A stretch of 64,000 bases of DNA from Roseobacter sinensis (GTDB taxonomy: Bacteria; Pseudomonadota; Alphaproteobacteria; Rhodobacterales; Rhodobacteraceae). Shown here piece by piece: positions 45,857 through 58,737 of the stretch (its first letter is position 1; every line of letters starts with the position of its first letter). Location: positions 1 through 64,000 of the forward strand of contig NZ_JALIEB010000009.1 in assembly GCF_025755255.1 (NCBI RefSeq). The letters are read 5' to 3'. The notes under the pieces were generated by a model. It searched no databases. It saw only the letters and a list, made by a program, of their open reading frames with translations, and was not told where the DNA came from. The position numbers and the translations under genes were made by a program.

Positions 45857-47326
45857 TCAGGCGGCGTGCGTCGGGTGGCGTGCGAGCTTCAGAAGCCGGT
45901 CGAGGTCCATATGCTGTTCCAGATGGTCCGCCAGGTCATCGAGCGTTCGCTCCACCTGCATATCGTAAGCCACTTGCGCGGTGATCCCGAACTGTGACAA
46001 CCACGCTCGGCGAAAGGCGTCCGAGCTGAAGATGCCGTGCAGATAGCAGCCCTGGACGCGGCCATCGCAGGCACTTGCCCCTTCGCGCCGCCCGTTCACT
46101 TCGAGCCAGGCCTGCGCGCGCCCCGGGCCCTCGGTGTCGCCCATGTGAATCTCGTATCCCTGCAAGGACGCGCCGCTGGCGAGATGCACGCCGGTGCTGA
46201 GCTTCAGCGTCTTGCGCGGGTGCAGAACGGTCTCGACGTCGAGATAGCCCAGGCCGTCGGCGTGCGCAGGGGGCCCCTCGATGCCATCCGGGTCCGCGAT
46301 CGAGCGTCCCAGTATCTGATAACCGCCGCAGAGCCCCAAAACATGGCCGCCACGCCGCACGTGCGCCGCGATGTCGATGTCCCAGCCTTCGCGGCGGAGC
46401 GCCTCCAGATCCGCGAGTGTGGCCTTGCTGCCGCCGAGCAGGATGACATCGGCATGAGCAGGCAATGGCGCGCCCGGCGGCGCGATGATCAGCTCGACGC
46501 CGGGCTCGGCGGCCAACGGGTCCAGATCGTCGAAATTCGAGATCCGTGGCAGCTGCGGCGCCACGATCGTCAGACCCTCACCTGCGGATCTGGCCCGCGC
46601 GGGCACGTCGGCCACATCCTCGGCGGGCAGACGGCCCGCGGCCGGGAACCAGGGGATGACGCCAAGACAGGGCCAGCCGGTGCGGGCGCAGATGTCATCC
46701 CGCCCGCCGTCAAAGAGGCGCACATCGCCGCGGAACTTGTTGATGGCAAAGGCTGTGACGAGCGCGAGGTCGTCCGGTTCGAGAACCGCATGGGTGCCGA
46801 CGACCTGCGCGATCACACCGCCCCGGTCGATATCGCCCATCAGCACGACAGGCACATCGGTGGTGCGCGCGAAACCCATGTTGGCGATGTCGCGCGCGCG
46901 CAGGTTCGTCTCGGCCGGACTGCCCGCGCCCTCCACCAGCACCAGGTCGCAGCTCTGACAAAGCCGTTGAAAGCTCTCAAGCACATAGGGCATCAGCTTG
47001 TCCTTGGCCTGCCCGAAGGCGCGCGCTTCCTGCGCGCCGAAGACCTGGCCCTGCACGATAATCTGCGCCCCGGTGCTCGACTGCGGCTTCAGCAGGACTG
47101 GGTTCATGTCGGTATGCGGGTCCACCCCGGCGGCCTTGGCCTGAAGCGCCTGCGCGCGCCCGATCTCGCCGCCATCGACCGTTACGGCGGCGTTGTTGGA
47201 CATGTTCTGCGGCTTGAAGGGGCGTACTGCCAACCCGCGCCGGGTGTAGGCCCGCGCGAGCCCTGCCACGATCATCGACTTTCCGACATTGCTGCCGGTG
47301 CCCTGGATCATGATTGCGCGCGCCAT
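45857..47326 (-). CDS. cobQ: Cobyric acid synthase
   Basis: A 489-residue amidotransferase that amidates four carboxylates of adenosylcobyrinate a,c-diamide late in B12 synthesis. The N-terminal ATPase half has [20 protein letters not shown], then [20 protein letters not shown] and [11 protein letters not shown]. The glutaminase half carries the nucleophilic cysteine in [15 protein letters not shown] (about residue 331) and the catalytic His in [16 protein letters not shown] start at ATG 47326 after AAAGGGGACAACGC. The host therefore probably makes B12, in keeping with its class II ribonucleotide reductase. Confidence 0.97.
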   Translation of the reverse strand: MARAIMIQGTGSNVGKSMIVAGLARAYTRRGLAVRPFKPQNMSNNAAVTVDGGEIGRAQALQAKAAGVDPHTDMNPVLLKPQSSTGAQIIVQGQVFGAQEARAFGQAKDKLMPYVLESFQRLCQSCDLVLVEGAGSPAETNLRARDIANMGFARTTDVPVVLMGDIDRGGVIAQVVGTHAVLEPDDLALVTAFAINKFRGDVRLFDGGRDDICARTGWPCLGVIPWFPAAGRLPAEDVADVPARARSAGEGLTIVAPQLPRISNFDDLDPLAAEPGVELIIAPPGAPLPAHADVILLGGSKATLADLEALRREGWDIDIAAHVRRGGHVLGLCGGYQILGRSIADPDGIEGPPAHADGLGYLDVETVLHPRKTLKLSTGVHLASGASLQGYEIHMGDTEGPGRAQAWLEVNGRREGASACDGRVQGCYLHGIFSSDAFRRAWLSQFGITAQVAYDMQVERTLDDLADHLEQHMDLDRLLKLARHPTHAA

Positions 47327-47390
47327 GCGTTGTCCCCTTTGATGTTTCGCGCAACCTGACGCATGATCCGGCAAAGGAAAAGGAACAAAG

Positions 47391-47969
47391 ATGAACACGC
47401 CAGCGCATCTGTTGATCGGCGCTGCGGTGATGGGGCGCAAGGGCAGCACCACCATCGTATTGGCGGCTCTGCTCGGCGCCTTGCTTCCGGATCTGTCTCT
47501 CTATCTGCTCGCGGGCAATGCGCTATATATCTCGGGCATCGCCCCCGCCATCGTTTTCGACGAGCTCTATTTCTCTCAAAGCTGGCAAACGATCTTTGCC
47601 ATCGACAATTCGTTCATCGTCTGGGGCGGTCTCTTTGCGCTGGCGCTCTGGCGCGGTGCGCCCTGGGCCATCGCGCTGACCGGCGCTGCGCTGTTGCACC
47701 TCTGCCTCGACTTCCCGTTTCATCACGACGACGGGCGGGCCCATTTCTGGCCGCTGTCAGGCTGGGTGTTCGAAAGCCCGCTCAGCTACTGGGACCGCGA
47801 TCATGGGGCGATGTGGCTTGCGCCGGTCGAGGCGTCGGCAGCCACGCTCGCGGCGCTTGCGCTCTGGCAGCGGCGGTTTGGATGGGGCGTGCTGGCGCTG
47901 GTCGCCGCTCTGCTCATCGCCGAGATCTGGATTGTCCGGCAGTGGCTTTTCTTCTTCGTCGACAGCTGA
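47391..47969 (+). CDS. Membrane protein, YdjM/DUF457-like
   Basis: A 192-residue integral membrane protein that starts [17 protein letters not shown] and has four or five hydrophobic segments. His6 (PAHLL), Asp35 region ([14 protein letters not shown]) and [20 protein letters not shown] give the His/Asp pattern of the metal-dependent-hydrolase-like YdjM (DUF457) family. Function unknown. It diverges from cobQ; database copies next to cobQ are sometimes labelled as cobalamin genes, which I doubt. Confidence 0.75.
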   Translation: MNTPAHLLIGAAVMGRKGSTTIVLAALLGALLPDLSLYLLAGNALYISGIAPAIVFDELYFSQSWQTIFAIDNSFIVWGGLFALALWRGAPWAIALTGAALLHLCLDFPFHHDDGRAHFWPLSGWVFESPLSYWDRDHGAMWLAPVEASAATLAALALWQRRFGWGVLALVAALLIAEIWIVRQWLFFFVDS

Positions 47970-47976
47970 AAAAGAC

Positions 47977-48006
47977 AAAAGCGCGCCCGGGGTGGGGCGC
48001 GCTTTT
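47977..48006. terminator. Bidirectional intrinsic terminator
   Basis: A twelve-base perfect stem AAAAGCGCGCCC / GGGCGCGCTTTT with the loop GGGGTG. A/T tracts on both sides let it stop transcription from both the plus gene ending at 47969 and the minus gene ending at 48028. Confidence 0.85.
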
Positions 48007-48027
48007 ATCCATTGATCACGGATGAAA

Positions 48028-48348
48028 TCAGGCGGCTTCGGCCTGTTGTGCGGCATTGCGACGCTCGGATTCCTCGCGCGACAGCGCGACCGAGGTGCGT
48101 ACCCCTTTGCCTACGAACTCCATCAGGCCGGCAACGACACGCTCATTGGGGTCGATCCCGGCGCAGCTGAGCACTTCGCGTCCATCGCGCGAGCGCGCCC
48201 AGCGGGCAATCTGTTCTGGACCATTGCCATACTTCTTGTCGTCCGCGATGGCGTCGTCCAATGCAGCCAGTACCACAGCTGCGAAGAGTTTACGTGCACG
48301 GTTGCCTTGCTCGTTGTTAAAGGCTGTGCCGTCAACGAAGTCCTTCAT
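48028..48348 (-). CDS. Conserved hypothetical protein
   Basis: A 106-residue soluble protein: [20 protein letters not shown], then [43 protein letters not shown] and [17 protein letters not shown]. No signal or membrane segment. Short acidic proteins like this occur in Rhodobacterales without a known function. The reading of a single cysteine (EVLSCAGI) and the RSRDGREVL turn give no motif I recognise. The 219-bp gap upstream separates it from the divergent efp. Confidence 0.75.
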   Translation of the reverse strand: MKDFVDGTAFNNEQGNRARKLFAAVVLAALDDAIADDKKYGNGPEQIARWARSRDGREVLSCAGIDPNERVVAGLMEFVGKGVRTSVALSREESERRNAAQQAEAA

Positions 48349-48567
48349 TCGTCGTCCTTTCGATTATTCTTGCTCTTGTATTTTCGGCATGGCGCCCCTT
48401 ATGACGGAGTTCAGACGATTCGGATACCCCGTATCTGCATGGCATATATGCAGCGCACGCATAGCGCTCCGGCCTGCGACACGAGATATTGTCGTCTTGT
48501 CACCACCCATCCGGCTAGATATAGGAAGCGTCAACAATTCATCAACCTCCCGCCATGGTCTGCTCAA

Positions 48568-49131
48568 ATGCCTAAAATCAATGGAAATGAAATCCGTCCC
48601 GGGAATGTTCTTGAGCATAACGATGGTCTCTGGGCCGCGGTCAAAGTCGATCATGTGAAGCCCGGTAAGGGTGGGGCATTTGCTCAGGTAGAACTGCGCA
48701 ACCTGCGGAATGGTTCCAAATTGAATGAACGTTTCCGCAGTGCGGACAAGGTCGAGCGGGTGCGGCTGGAGCAGAAAGACCAGCAGTTTCTCTACGAAGA
48801 CGCGGGCATGCTGATCGTGATGGACACCGAAACCTACGAGCAGGTGCAGCTGCCTGCGGAGCTGCTGGGCGAGCGGCGCCCCTTCCTGCAGGACGGCATG
48901 ACCATCGTGGTGGAGTTCTACGACGAGGAAGCGCTGAACGCCACGCTGCCGCAGAAGGTGACATGCAAGGTCGTGGAGACCGAGCCGGTGGTCAAGGGTC
49001 AGACGGCGGCGAATTCGTTCAAGCCTGCGGTGCTCGACAACGGCGTGAAAGTCATGGTGCCGCCCTTCATCGCACAGGATGAGGACATCATCGTGAACAC
49101 CGAGACGATGGAGTACTCGGAGCGCGCCTGA
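48568..49131 (+). CDS. efp: Elongation factor P
   Basis: A 187-residue translation factor that relieves ribosome stalling at proline runs. It has three beta-barrel domains. The modifiable lysine is Lys34 in [14 protein letters not shown], a lysine as needed for EpmA-type beta-lysylation; epmA/epmB are not in the window. The C-terminal GETPVVKG-like stretch reads [20 protein letters not shown] start at ATG 48568 (MPKINGNEI); the upstream open frame is not coding. Converges with ygfZ with a three-base gap. Confidence 0.96.
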   Translation: MPKINGNEIRPGNVLEHNDGLWAAVKVDHVKPGKGGAFAQVELRNLRNGSKLNERFRSADKVERVRLEQKDQQFLYEDAGMLIVMDTETYEQVQLPAELLGERRPFLQDGMTIVVEFYDEEALNATLPQKVTCKVVETEPVVKGQTAANSFKPAVLDNGVKVMVPPFIAQDEDIIVNTETMEYSERA

Positions 49132-49134
49132 GGT

Positions 49135-49875
49135 TCAGCCGTCCGTACGGATCACCGTGGCCTCTCCGGCCTTCATCTCGCCAATGGCACGGTCGTAGCG
49201 CAGATAGGCAATGCCAGCGTCCGCCGTCCGGCTGAGCAGGGTTCCCGCGATCTTACCATTCGACAGGATCTCTGTCCCTGTGTCCGCTGCGCCCGAAATC
49301 TGCACCTGGGCCAGCCCCTTGCGCAGTTCCGTCTTGTGCTTCATGCGCGCCGTAACCTCCTGACCCACGTAGCAGCCTTTCTTGAAGTCCACGCCCGCAA
49401 GCCGCTCGAAGCCGGCTTCGAGGATGAAGGTATCAGGTGTGAGCTCGATGCCCGTCTCGGGAATCAGATATGCCACACGCAGCGCGGTCCAATCCGTCGT
49501 GTCGTCCTTTTGCGGGCTGTCGCGGTAGGCCCGCCAGCCGAGGGCCGTATGCCTCGGGTCCGCATATCCGTCGTCGGGCGCGTCACCCAGCCCCCGGTGC
49601 AGATGCAATGCGGTCGGCGCGATCGTCACATCGGCTCGCAGCTTGTACATCATCAGGCGCTGCATCAGCGCGTCACCAAGGCTCTCGGCCACGTCCAGTA
49701 GAATACCGTCAGGGACCGCGGCGAGGAAGAAGTCGGCAATATATTTACCTTGCGGCGTTAAGAGCGCCGCATAGACGAGGCCCTCGTCCAGCCGATCGAT
49801 GTCGTTGGTGATCAGCCCTTGCAGGAAGTCCCGCGCGTTGGGGCCGCTGAGCTTCAGGATGCGACGTTTGGTCAT
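49135..49875 (-). CDS. ygfZ: Folate-binding protein YgfZ (CAF17 family)
   Basis: A 246-residue tetrahydrofolate-binding protein that supports iron-sulfur cluster biogenesis and repair. The diagnostic motif KGCYVGQEVTAR is intact, with the key cysteine. The N-terminal half starts MTKRRILKLSGPNARDFLQG, then LITNDIDRLDEGLVYAALLT and PQGKYIADFF, typical of the GcvT-like fold. It is divergent from the glycosyltransferase gene at 49957. Confidence 0.95.
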   Translation of the reverse strand: MTKRRILKLSGPNARDFLQGLITNDIDRLDEGLVYAALLTPQGKYIADFFLAAVPDGILLDVAESLGDALMQRLMMYKLRADVTIAPTALHLHRGLGDAPDDGYADPRHTALGWRAYRDSPQKDDTTDWTALRVAYLIPETGIELTPDTFILEAGFERLAGVDFKKGCYVGQEVTARMKHKTELRKGLAQVQISGAADTGTEILSNGKIAGTLLSRTADAGIAYLRYDRAIGEMKAGEATVIRTDG

Positions 49876-49956
49876 GTGGGCCTCCTCTTCGAGCGATGAA
49901 TGTCATATAGAAACCCCAGCGCCAAGAAGAAGGGGCTGGGGGAGAGGGGAAGAGTG

Positions 49957-50631
49957 ATGCGCGCACCGATTTCGGTGGTGATACCGACGCTCAATGCCGA
50001 AGCGCAACTCGGCGCCTGCCTTGCGGCCCTTGTCCCGGGTCTGGAGGCGGGCCTGATCCGCGAGTTGATCGTCAGCGATGGCGGCTCGGAGGATGCCACC
50101 GTGGCGGTGGCCAAAGCCTGGGGCGCCGAAGTTGTGACTGGGCCCGCATCGCGCGGCGGGCAACTGGCGCGCGGCTGTGCGGAAGCACAAGGCGCGTGGC
50201 TGCTTGTGCTGCATGCGGATACGCAGCTGCGCGACGGCTGGGTCGGGCCGGTGATCCTGCATCTCGACACCCGGCAAGCCGGCTGGTTTCGGCTGGCCTT
50301 TGCCCGTGGCGGGCTCGCGGGGCGCATCGTGGCGGTCTGGGCCAATCTGCGCAGCCGGATGGGGTTGCCCTACGGCGACCAGGGGCTCTTGCTGCCCCGC
50401 GCGCTCTATGCGGATGTGGGTGGCTATCCCGATCAGCCGCTGATGGAGGACGTGGCTCTCGCCCGTGCTCTGAGGGGCCGGCTTACCGGCATCGACGCGG
50501 TGGCCGAGACCAGCCCCGCGCGCTACCGGGCACAAGGCTGGATCCGCCGCGGGGCGCGCAACCTCTGGACACTCGCGCGCTATTTCTGGGGTGCCTCACC
50601 CGACCGGCTGGCCGAGAGCTATCGCCGCTGA
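49957..50631 (+). CDS. Glycosyltransferase family 2, TIGR04283 type
   Basis: A 224-residue GT-A glycosyltransferase. The nucleotide-sugar site includes ISVVIPTLNAEAQLGACL, LIVSDGGSEDATVAVAKAWG, ASRGGQLARGCAEAQG and the metal motif LLVLHADTQLRDGW (DxD read as HAD). These define the TIGR04283 subfamily, whose acceptors are unknown. I start at ATG 49957 with GGGAAG upstream; the preceding in-frame ATG adds a non-conserved tail. It may modify a membrane lipid or polysaccharide. Confidence 0.9.
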   Translation: MRAPISVVIPTLNAEAQLGACLAALVPGLEAGLIRELIVSDGGSEDATVAVAKAWGAEVVTGPASRGGQLARGCAEAQGAWLLVLHADTQLRDGWVGPVILHLDTRQAGWFRLAFARGGLAGRIVAVWANLRSRMGLPYGDQGLLLPRALYADVGGYPDQPLMEDVALARALRGRLTGIDAVAETSPARYRAQGWIRRGARNLWTLARYFWGASPDRLAESYRR

Positions 50632-50708
50632 TCGCGGGGCCGCTGTTTCGGCAATTGACCATGCCCATAGGGCGGATAAAGTCGCGCCATATAAAAAGGA
50701 CAGCCCTT

Positions 50709-51923
50709 ATGCCCCAAATGCCCAGAACGCCTGCCGGTCGCGGCTATCTTGCCATTCCCGGCCCCTCGGTGATGCCCGAGGCGGTGCTGAGCGCCATGCA
50801 CCGGCCTGCTCCGAACATCTATGCGGGTGAACTGCCCGAGATGATGCCGGGGATCGTCGCGGATCTGAAGCGCGTGGCGCGCACCGACGGGCATGTGGCG
50901 ATCTACATCGCCAACGGGCATGGCGTCTGGGAGGCGGCATTGTCCAACGTGATCGCGCCGGGCGATACCGTCCTTGTCCCGGCCACCGGGCACTTCGGCC
51001 ATGGCTGGGGCGGGATGGCCAGGGCCCTGGGCGCCGAGGCCGAGGTGATCGATTTTGGCAAATCCAGCGCCATGGATGTCGGCCGCGTGGCCGAAGCGCT
51101 CGCCGCCGACACCGCGCGTCGGATCAAGGCGGTGCTTGCGGTGCATGTGGACACCTCGAGCTCAGCGCTGAGCGACATCTCCGCGCTGCGGGCCGCGATG
51201 GATGAGGTCGGACACCCGGCCTTGCTGATGGCAGACTGCATCGCCTCGCTGGGCTGCGACGTCTTCGAGATGGACGCCTGGGGTGTCGATGTCATGGTGG
51301 CGGGCTGCCAAAAGGGCCTGATGGTCCCGCCCGGTATGGGCTTTGTGTTTTTCAACGACAAGGCCGCGGCACGCCGCGCCGAGATGCCACGGGTCAGCAA
51401 CTACTGGGACTGGACGCCGCGCGCGCAGCCGGATGACTTCTGGCAATACTGGAACGGCACGGCCCCGACGCACCACGTTTATGGTCTGCGTGCGGCCCTC
51501 GACATGATCCACGGTGAGGGGATCGAGGCTGTCTGGGCGCGTCACGAGCGCCTCGCGCGGGCGATCTGGGCGGCCTGCGACGCCTGGAGCACGGAAGGTG
51601 CCTTGCGGATGAACATGGCGGAGCCGAAGCACCGCAGCACGGCGGTCACAGCCCTGCGTCTCGACCCGCCGCGTGCGACCGAGTTGCGCGAGTGGACGGA
51701 GACACATCTGGGGCTGACGCTGGGCATCGGGCTCGGCATGGCCGAGCGCACCGATCCGTCCTGGCACGGCTACTTCCGGCTGGGTCACATGGGGCATGTG
51801 AACGGCCATATGATCATGGGTCTCCTGGGCGGTATCGAGGCGGGCATGGCCGCGCTCAAGATCCCATACGGTGCGGGCGCTCTTGCAGCGGCGGCCGGGA
51901 TCATCGGCGCGGTCAGCCCTTAG
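50709..51923 (+). CDS. Class V aminotransferase (alanine/serine-glyoxylate type)
   Basis: A 404-residue PLP aminotransferase. It starts MPQMPRTPAGRGYLAIPGPS, with NGHGVWEAALSNVIAPGDTV, LLMADCIASLGCDVFEMDAW and the PLP lysine in AGCQKGLMVPPGMGFVFF. The group converts glyoxylate to glycine using alanine or serine as amino donor. An AAAGGA sequence precedes the ATG. Its stop overlaps by 11 bases the convergent small gene. Confidence 0.9.
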   Translation: MPQMPRTPAGRGYLAIPGPSVMPEAVLSAMHRPAPNIYAGELPEMMPGIVADLKRVARTDGHVAIYIANGHGVWEAALSNVIAPGDTVLVPATGHFGHGWGGMARALGAEAEVIDFGKSSAMDVGRVAEALAADTARRIKAVLAVHVDTSSSALSDISALRAAMDEVGHPALLMADCIASLGCDVFEMDAWGVDVMVAGCQKGLMVPPGMGFVFFNDKAAARRAEMPRVSNYWDWTPRAQPDDFWQYWNGTAPTHHVYGLRAALDMIHGEGIEAVWARHERLARAIWAACDAWSTEGALRMNMAEPKHRSTAVTALRLDPPRATELREWTETHLGLTLGIGLGMAERTDPSWHGYFRLGHMGHVNGHMIMGLLGGIEAGMAALKIPYGAGALAAAAGIIGAVSP

Positions 51924-52128
51924 GCGGCAGTGCCCACCGCTCCTCCTCCAGGCGCTTGCGGTAGGCCAGCCAGTCGACCCAGCGATTGACCGCAAGACCA
52001 AGGAAGACGGCCGCCACCAGCCCCCAGATGGCAAAGAGAAACAGCAGGATCCAGGTGATGTTGACGCCGAACATCACGATGCACGCTTTGGTGTAATTCG
52101 GTGCCCGGCCGAGCTTGTCTCTGTCCAT
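51913..52128 (-). CDS. Small membrane protein, unknown function
   Basis: A 71-residue protein: MDRDKLGRAPNYTKACIVMF, then GVNITWILLFLFAIWGLVAA and VFLGLAVNRWVDWLAYRKRL. It has two hydrophobic helices with the loop between them short, and a basic/acidic tail. I do not recognise a family. It follows the HisC-like aminotransferase gene (55-bp gap, same strand), and its tail overlaps the convergent class V gene by 11 bases. Confidence 0.7.
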   Translation of the reverse strand: MDRDKLGRAPNYTKACIVMFGVNITWILLFLFAIWGLVAAVFLGLAVNRWVDWLAYRKRLEEERWALPPKG

Positions 52129-52183
52129 GTCGCGTCCCGTGCCTTGCCCCCCGACACATACTATAGGCCGCGGGTTCGCCGCG

Positions 52184-53290
52184 TCAGCCCATTTCTGAGG
52201 CGCGGATCGCGACGGGGAGCACCTCGGCTAGAATGTCGAGCTGTGCGGGCGTGCCGCAGCTGATCCGGATGCAGCGGTTCTGCGGTTCGGCAAACGGCAT
52301 CCGGATGAAGACGCCGCGCGCGATCATCTCGTGCAGCACCGTCTTGGCGTACTCCGGGCCACCGCCACAGTCGATGGCCACGAAGTTGGCCGCCGAGGGG
52401 ATCGGTTTCAGCCCGTTCTTCCGCGCGATGTCCGCGATCCGGTTGCGCGAGGCGACGATACGTGCCTGGACCGATCGCAACCAGGTCTGATCGTCGAGGG
52501 CGGCGAGCGCACCGGCCTGCGCGGCGCGGTTCATGCCGAAGTGGTTGCGTACTTTTTCGAAGGCGCGGATCAGCTCCGGCGCGCCCAGGGCATAGCCGAC
52601 CCGGGCACCTGCCAGACCGTAGGCCTTGGAGAAGGTGCGCATCCGGATCACCCGCGGGTCGTCCATCGGCAAGGGCAGCGCGACTTGCGGCGGGGCGCAC
52701 TCCAGGTAAGCTTCGTCGAGCACGAGAAGCGTGTCCTTGGGCAGATGCGCCAGCGCTGCCACGATATCGGTGCCGTCATGTGCGGTGCCCATGGGATTGT
52801 CCGGGTTGGCGAGATAGACCAGCTTGGCCTTCACCTCCGCCGCCTTCTTGAAAAGAGCTGCGAGGTCTTCGTGGTCGTCATGCCGGTAGGGCACCTTGTG
52901 CAGCACGCCGCCATAGCCCGCAACGTGATAGTTGAAGGTCGGGTAAGCACCATCCGAGGTCACCACCGCATCTCCGGGGCCGACCATGATCCGCACCAGA
53001 TACCCCAACAGCCCGTCGATGCCTTCGCCCACCACGATCATGTCAGGCCGGATGCCGAGATGATCGGCCAGCGCCTCACGCAGCTCGAAGCTCTCCGGGT
53101 CGCCATACATCCAGTGCTGGGTTTCGGCCATGACGCGCACCGCGATGGGCGAGGGGCCAAAGACGTTCTCATTTGCTCCCAGTCGCGCATCGAAGAGCCG
53201 GGAGCGCGCCCGTTCCTCTGTCTCCGGTCCGACAAAAGGCACCGTGTCGGGCAGAGATTGGGCAAGCGCAGTCAGTCGAAAGTCGGTCAT
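52184..53290 (-). CDS. HisC-type class I/II aminotransferase
   Basis: A 368-residue PLP enzyme of the histidinol-phosphate aminotransferase family. Core motifs: LGANENVFGPSPIAVRVMAE, VVGEGIDGLLGYLVRIMV, LANPDNPMGTAHDG, LLVLDEAYLECAPPQVALPL and the PLP lysine in RTFSKAYGLAGARVGYALG. The C-terminal arginine is in CIRISCGTPAQLDIL. It could be HisC, or an aromatic/unknown-substrate paralogue, since no his genes adjoin; I leave the symbol open. Confidence 0.88.
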   Translation of the reverse strand: MTDFRLTALAQSLPDTVPFVGPETEERARSRLFDARLGANENVFGPSPIAVRVMAETQHWMYGDPESFELREALADHLGIRPDMIVVGEGIDGLLGYLVRIMVGPGDAVVTSDGAYPTFNYHVAGYGGVLHKVPYRHDDHEDLAALFKKAAEVKAKLVYLANPDNPMGTAHDGTDIVAALAHLPKDTLLVLDEAYLECAPPQVALPLPMDDPRVIRMRTFSKAYGLAGARVGYALGAPELIRAFEKVRNHFGMNRAAQAGALAALDDQTWLRSVQARIVASRNRIADIARKNGLKPIPSAANFVAIDCGGGPEYAKTVLHEMIARGVFIRMPFAEPQNRCIRISCGTPAQLDILAEVLPVAIRASEMG

Positions 53291-53414
53291 GGCGTCTCAT
53301 AAAACGGCCGGGCCGCCTTCGGCAAGTTCGGGTGAGGCCCGCGTTCCGCAACGTTTGTCTGGCTATTGCAGCGCTGCCACGGTCATATGGCTTGAGCAAA
53401 AAGGAGGCCCCCAG

Positions 53415-54203
53415 ATGCCACGCGTGACTCTCGACGTGACGGACCATATTGCCCATGTGCAGATGAACCGTCCGGACAAGCGCAACGCGGTCGACCCCGA
53501 GATGTTTGACGCGCTGATCGCGGCCGGGCAGGAGGTTGCGGCCTCCAACGCGCGGGCGGTGGTGCTGTCCGGCGCGGGCGAGGGGTTCTGCGCGGGCATC
53601 GACATCGGCAGCCTCGGCGGGATGATCGGCAAGGACATCGAGGCCATGCTCATGCCGCGGACCCATGGCGAGGGCACGACCAATCGGTGGCAGGAGGTGG
53701 CCATGGTCTGGCACCGGATGGAGGTGCCTGTCATCGCCGCGCTGCATGGGGTGTGTTTCGGCGCCGGCATGCAGATCGCGCTCGGGGCGGACATCCGCAT
53801 TGCCGCGCCCGACACGCAATTCGCGGTGATGGAGATGAAGTGGGGCCTGGTACCCGATATGGGCGGCATGGTGTTGCTGCCCTCGCTGGTGCGGTCCGAT
53901 GTGCTGCGCAAGCTGGTCTATACGGCGGCCCCGATCGGCGCAGCGCAGGCCGAGCGCTGGGGCCTCGTGACCGAGATTGCGGACGACTCTCTGGCCGCGG
54001 CCATGACGCTTGCGGGCGACATCGCGGGCAAGAGCCCCAAAGCGATCCGGGCCGCCAAGGCGCTGATCACCCTGGCCGAGCGAGAGGGGCACGACGAGGT
54101 GCTGCTGGCCGAATCGCGGCTGCAGGCCGGGTTGATCGGCACGCCCGAGCAGATGGAGGTGATCGCCGCCCAATTCGCGAAACGCGCGCCCGTGTTCGAA
54201 TAG
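53415..54203 (+). CDS. Enoyl-CoA hydratase/isomerase (crotonase) family protein
   Basis: A 262-residue crotonase-fold protein. Oxyanion-hole loops are SNARAVVLSGAGEGFCAGID and VIAALHGVCFGAGMQIALGA; ADIRIAAPDTQFAVMEMKWG and LVPDMGGMVLLPSLVR contain the position of the catalytic acid, with Glu in MEMKWG. I start at ATG 53415 after AAGGAGG, at ideal spacing. Substrate unspecified; family members act on enoyl-CoA chains of various lengths. Confidence 0.9.
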   Translation: MPRVTLDVTDHIAHVQMNRPDKRNAVDPEMFDALIAAGQEVAASNARAVVLSGAGEGFCAGIDIGSLGGMIGKDIEAMLMPRTHGEGTTNRWQEVAMVWHRMEVPVIAALHGVCFGAGMQIALGADIRIAAPDTQFAVMEMKWGLVPDMGGMVLLPSLVRSDVLRKLVYTAAPIGAAQAERWGLVTEIADDSLAAAMTLAGDIAGKSPKAIRAAKALITLAEREGHDEVLLAESRLQAGLIGTPEQMEVIAAQFAKRAPVFE

Positions 54204-54328
54204 AGCTGAGGTCGCCATTTTTTTTCCGCATTAGCGCAGATCAAAAAATGCGTTCAACATCAGCAATAAGCTGACTGAGAGGCAGCGATTTCGGAGGCTG
54301 GTCAGGTGGCCTCTACCGTGACAGTCCG

Positions 54329-54658
54329 TCAGGACAGGTATTTGCGCCTTGCCTCTCGGGCGATCTCATACCGCAACTCCAGATCGGCCAATGCAGCCAT
54401 GGCCGCCTGCCGGGCACGATGATCGGGCGCTTGAGCGTAGGCGCGCCGCGCGGCGTCGAGCTGCTTTTTCAGCGCAAACTCCTCCGGCAGAGCGCCTGCC
54501 TCTGCCATGATCCGCATGGCTGCCGAGGTGGCCACCTGCTCGGAGGGTTCGACCGGCCGGTCAGGCAAGGGCTGGCCTTCGCCTTTCAACCCGCTGAGAC
54601 CGCCAGCGGCACGGGCCTTGGCAATCTGCCGTTCAACGAGAGAGCGAAAGCTGCCCAT
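54329..54658 (-). CDS. DUF1992 (DnaJ-homologue C28-like) protein
   Basis: A 109-residue protein of the DUF1992 family. It begins MGSFRSLVERQIAKARAAGG and contains the characteristic LKGEGQPLPDRPVE (FDNLPGxGKPL-type) turn followed by a helical half that ends with YEIAREARRKYLS. Function unknown; the domain is shared with the DNAJC28 proteins. Nine bases downstream of valS, same strand, so probably co-transcribed with it. Confidence 0.92.
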   Translation of the reverse strand: MGSFRSLVERQIAKARAAGGLSGLKGEGQPLPDRPVEPSEQVATSAAMRIMAEAGALPEEFALKKQLDAARRAYAQAPDHRARQAAMAALADLELRYEIAREARRKYLS

Positions 54659-54667
54659 ATGCGCAGT

Positions 54668-57811
<3,144 letters not shown>

Positions 57812-58024
57812 GTGCGGTCATCCGTCAAGAGTTCAAACACAAAATGCTCTAAACAATGTCACCGCCGAGGGAAAGGGCACGGAACCGCTCAGTGACTGGG
57901 CAGTCCCGGCAGATACCCGCTTAACGGGAACTTCTGACTGTTGTTCACGACCGGGATCGGCTCAAAGTTAAATTGGGGAGAGTGCCAAGACGCCAAGGTG
58001 TGGCGAGTGAAAGGAAGTTGTGCA

Positions 58025-58651
58025 ATGAGAAAGGTTTTTGTTCTCGCCGCTTTTGCGGCGGTCACTGCTGCGGAGTCGGTGAGGGCTGCGGTGGTGGATG
58101 GTTTGGTGACCTCCGGGAGGGGCGTGTTCGAACAGATCGTGGATCCGACGGGCTTGATGGTTGGAGATAACAATCAGCAATCTCGAAACCTGTTTGCGTT
58201 CGATGAGCGGCAGGGCTTGGAGTTGCAATCCGACTTGCAGTTGGATGTCGGAGGGACAGTGTCCTCTGGCACGGTGGTCTCGAGCCACTACGTCTTTTTC
58301 GATCCGGTAAACAGTAATCAGGAAGGCTACGTGGATTTCGATGCGCCGATCATCGGCCTGATCACGTCGACGGCCAACCTGTTGGGTAGCGATTTCCTTG
58401 GTCTTGGAAGCGTCAGCTACCTCAATCCGAACAACCGCGGTTTGGAAGGGAATGATGACGTCGGAATTGATCCGAGCAATGGATCGCGTGTCCTGGTGGA
58501 TTGGCTCGCGGCATCGCCTGGCGACTATATCCGGGTGATCACGTCCAGCGATCTTTCGGTCACGCCCATTCCTGTGCCCGCGAGTGCAGCCATGCTGTTA
58601 TCGGGGCTGGGTGTTATGGTCTTGGCACGCAGGCGGCGCCGCAAGTCCTGA
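58025..58651 (+). CDS. Exported protein with VPLPA-CTERM-type anchor
   Basis: A 208-residue protein with a signal peptide (MRKVFVLAAFAAVTAAESV) and a C-terminal sorting signal: the motif PIPVPASAAMLLSGLGVMVL followed by the arginine cluster ARRRRRKS, which matches the VPLPA/PEP-CTERM architecture of short motif, hydrophobic helix and basic tail. The middle is rich in small and polar residues, with GDNNQQSRNLFAFDE and NSNQEGYVDFDAP; no cysteines. In the known system a membrane exosortase recognises the tail; none is in the window. Base composition is about 50-55% GC, below its neighbours. RBS GAAAGGAAG. Confidence 0.8.
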   Translation: MRKVFVLAAFAAVTAAESVRAAVVDGLVTSGRGVFEQIVDPTGLMVGDNNQQSRNLFAFDERQGLELQSDLQLDVGGTVSSGTVVSSHYVFFDPVNSNQEGYVDFDAPIIGLITSTANLLGSDFLGLGSVSYLNPNNRGLEGNDDVGIDPSNGSRVLVDWLAASPGDYIRVITSSDLSVTPIPVPASAAMLLSGLGVMVLARRRRRKS

Positions 58652-58675
58652 CAGCGCCAAATGCGAGACAATCGG

Positions 58676-58703
58676 ACCCCGGTGCGAGAGCGCCGGGGTT
58701 TTT
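58676..58703 (+). terminator. Intrinsic terminator after the exported protein gene
   Basis: Stem ACCCCGGTGC / GCGCCGGGGT (one G-T wobble), loop GAGA, then TTTTT. Located 25 bases after the stop. Confidence 0.8.
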
Positions 58704-58737
58704 CTCTTCAGGATAAGCACTTACGGTTGGGCTGGGC

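Noticed and set aside
54204-54328. T-run after the crotonase gene as an intrinsic terminator
   Set aside because: TTTTTTTT is present near 54220, but no stem precedes it.
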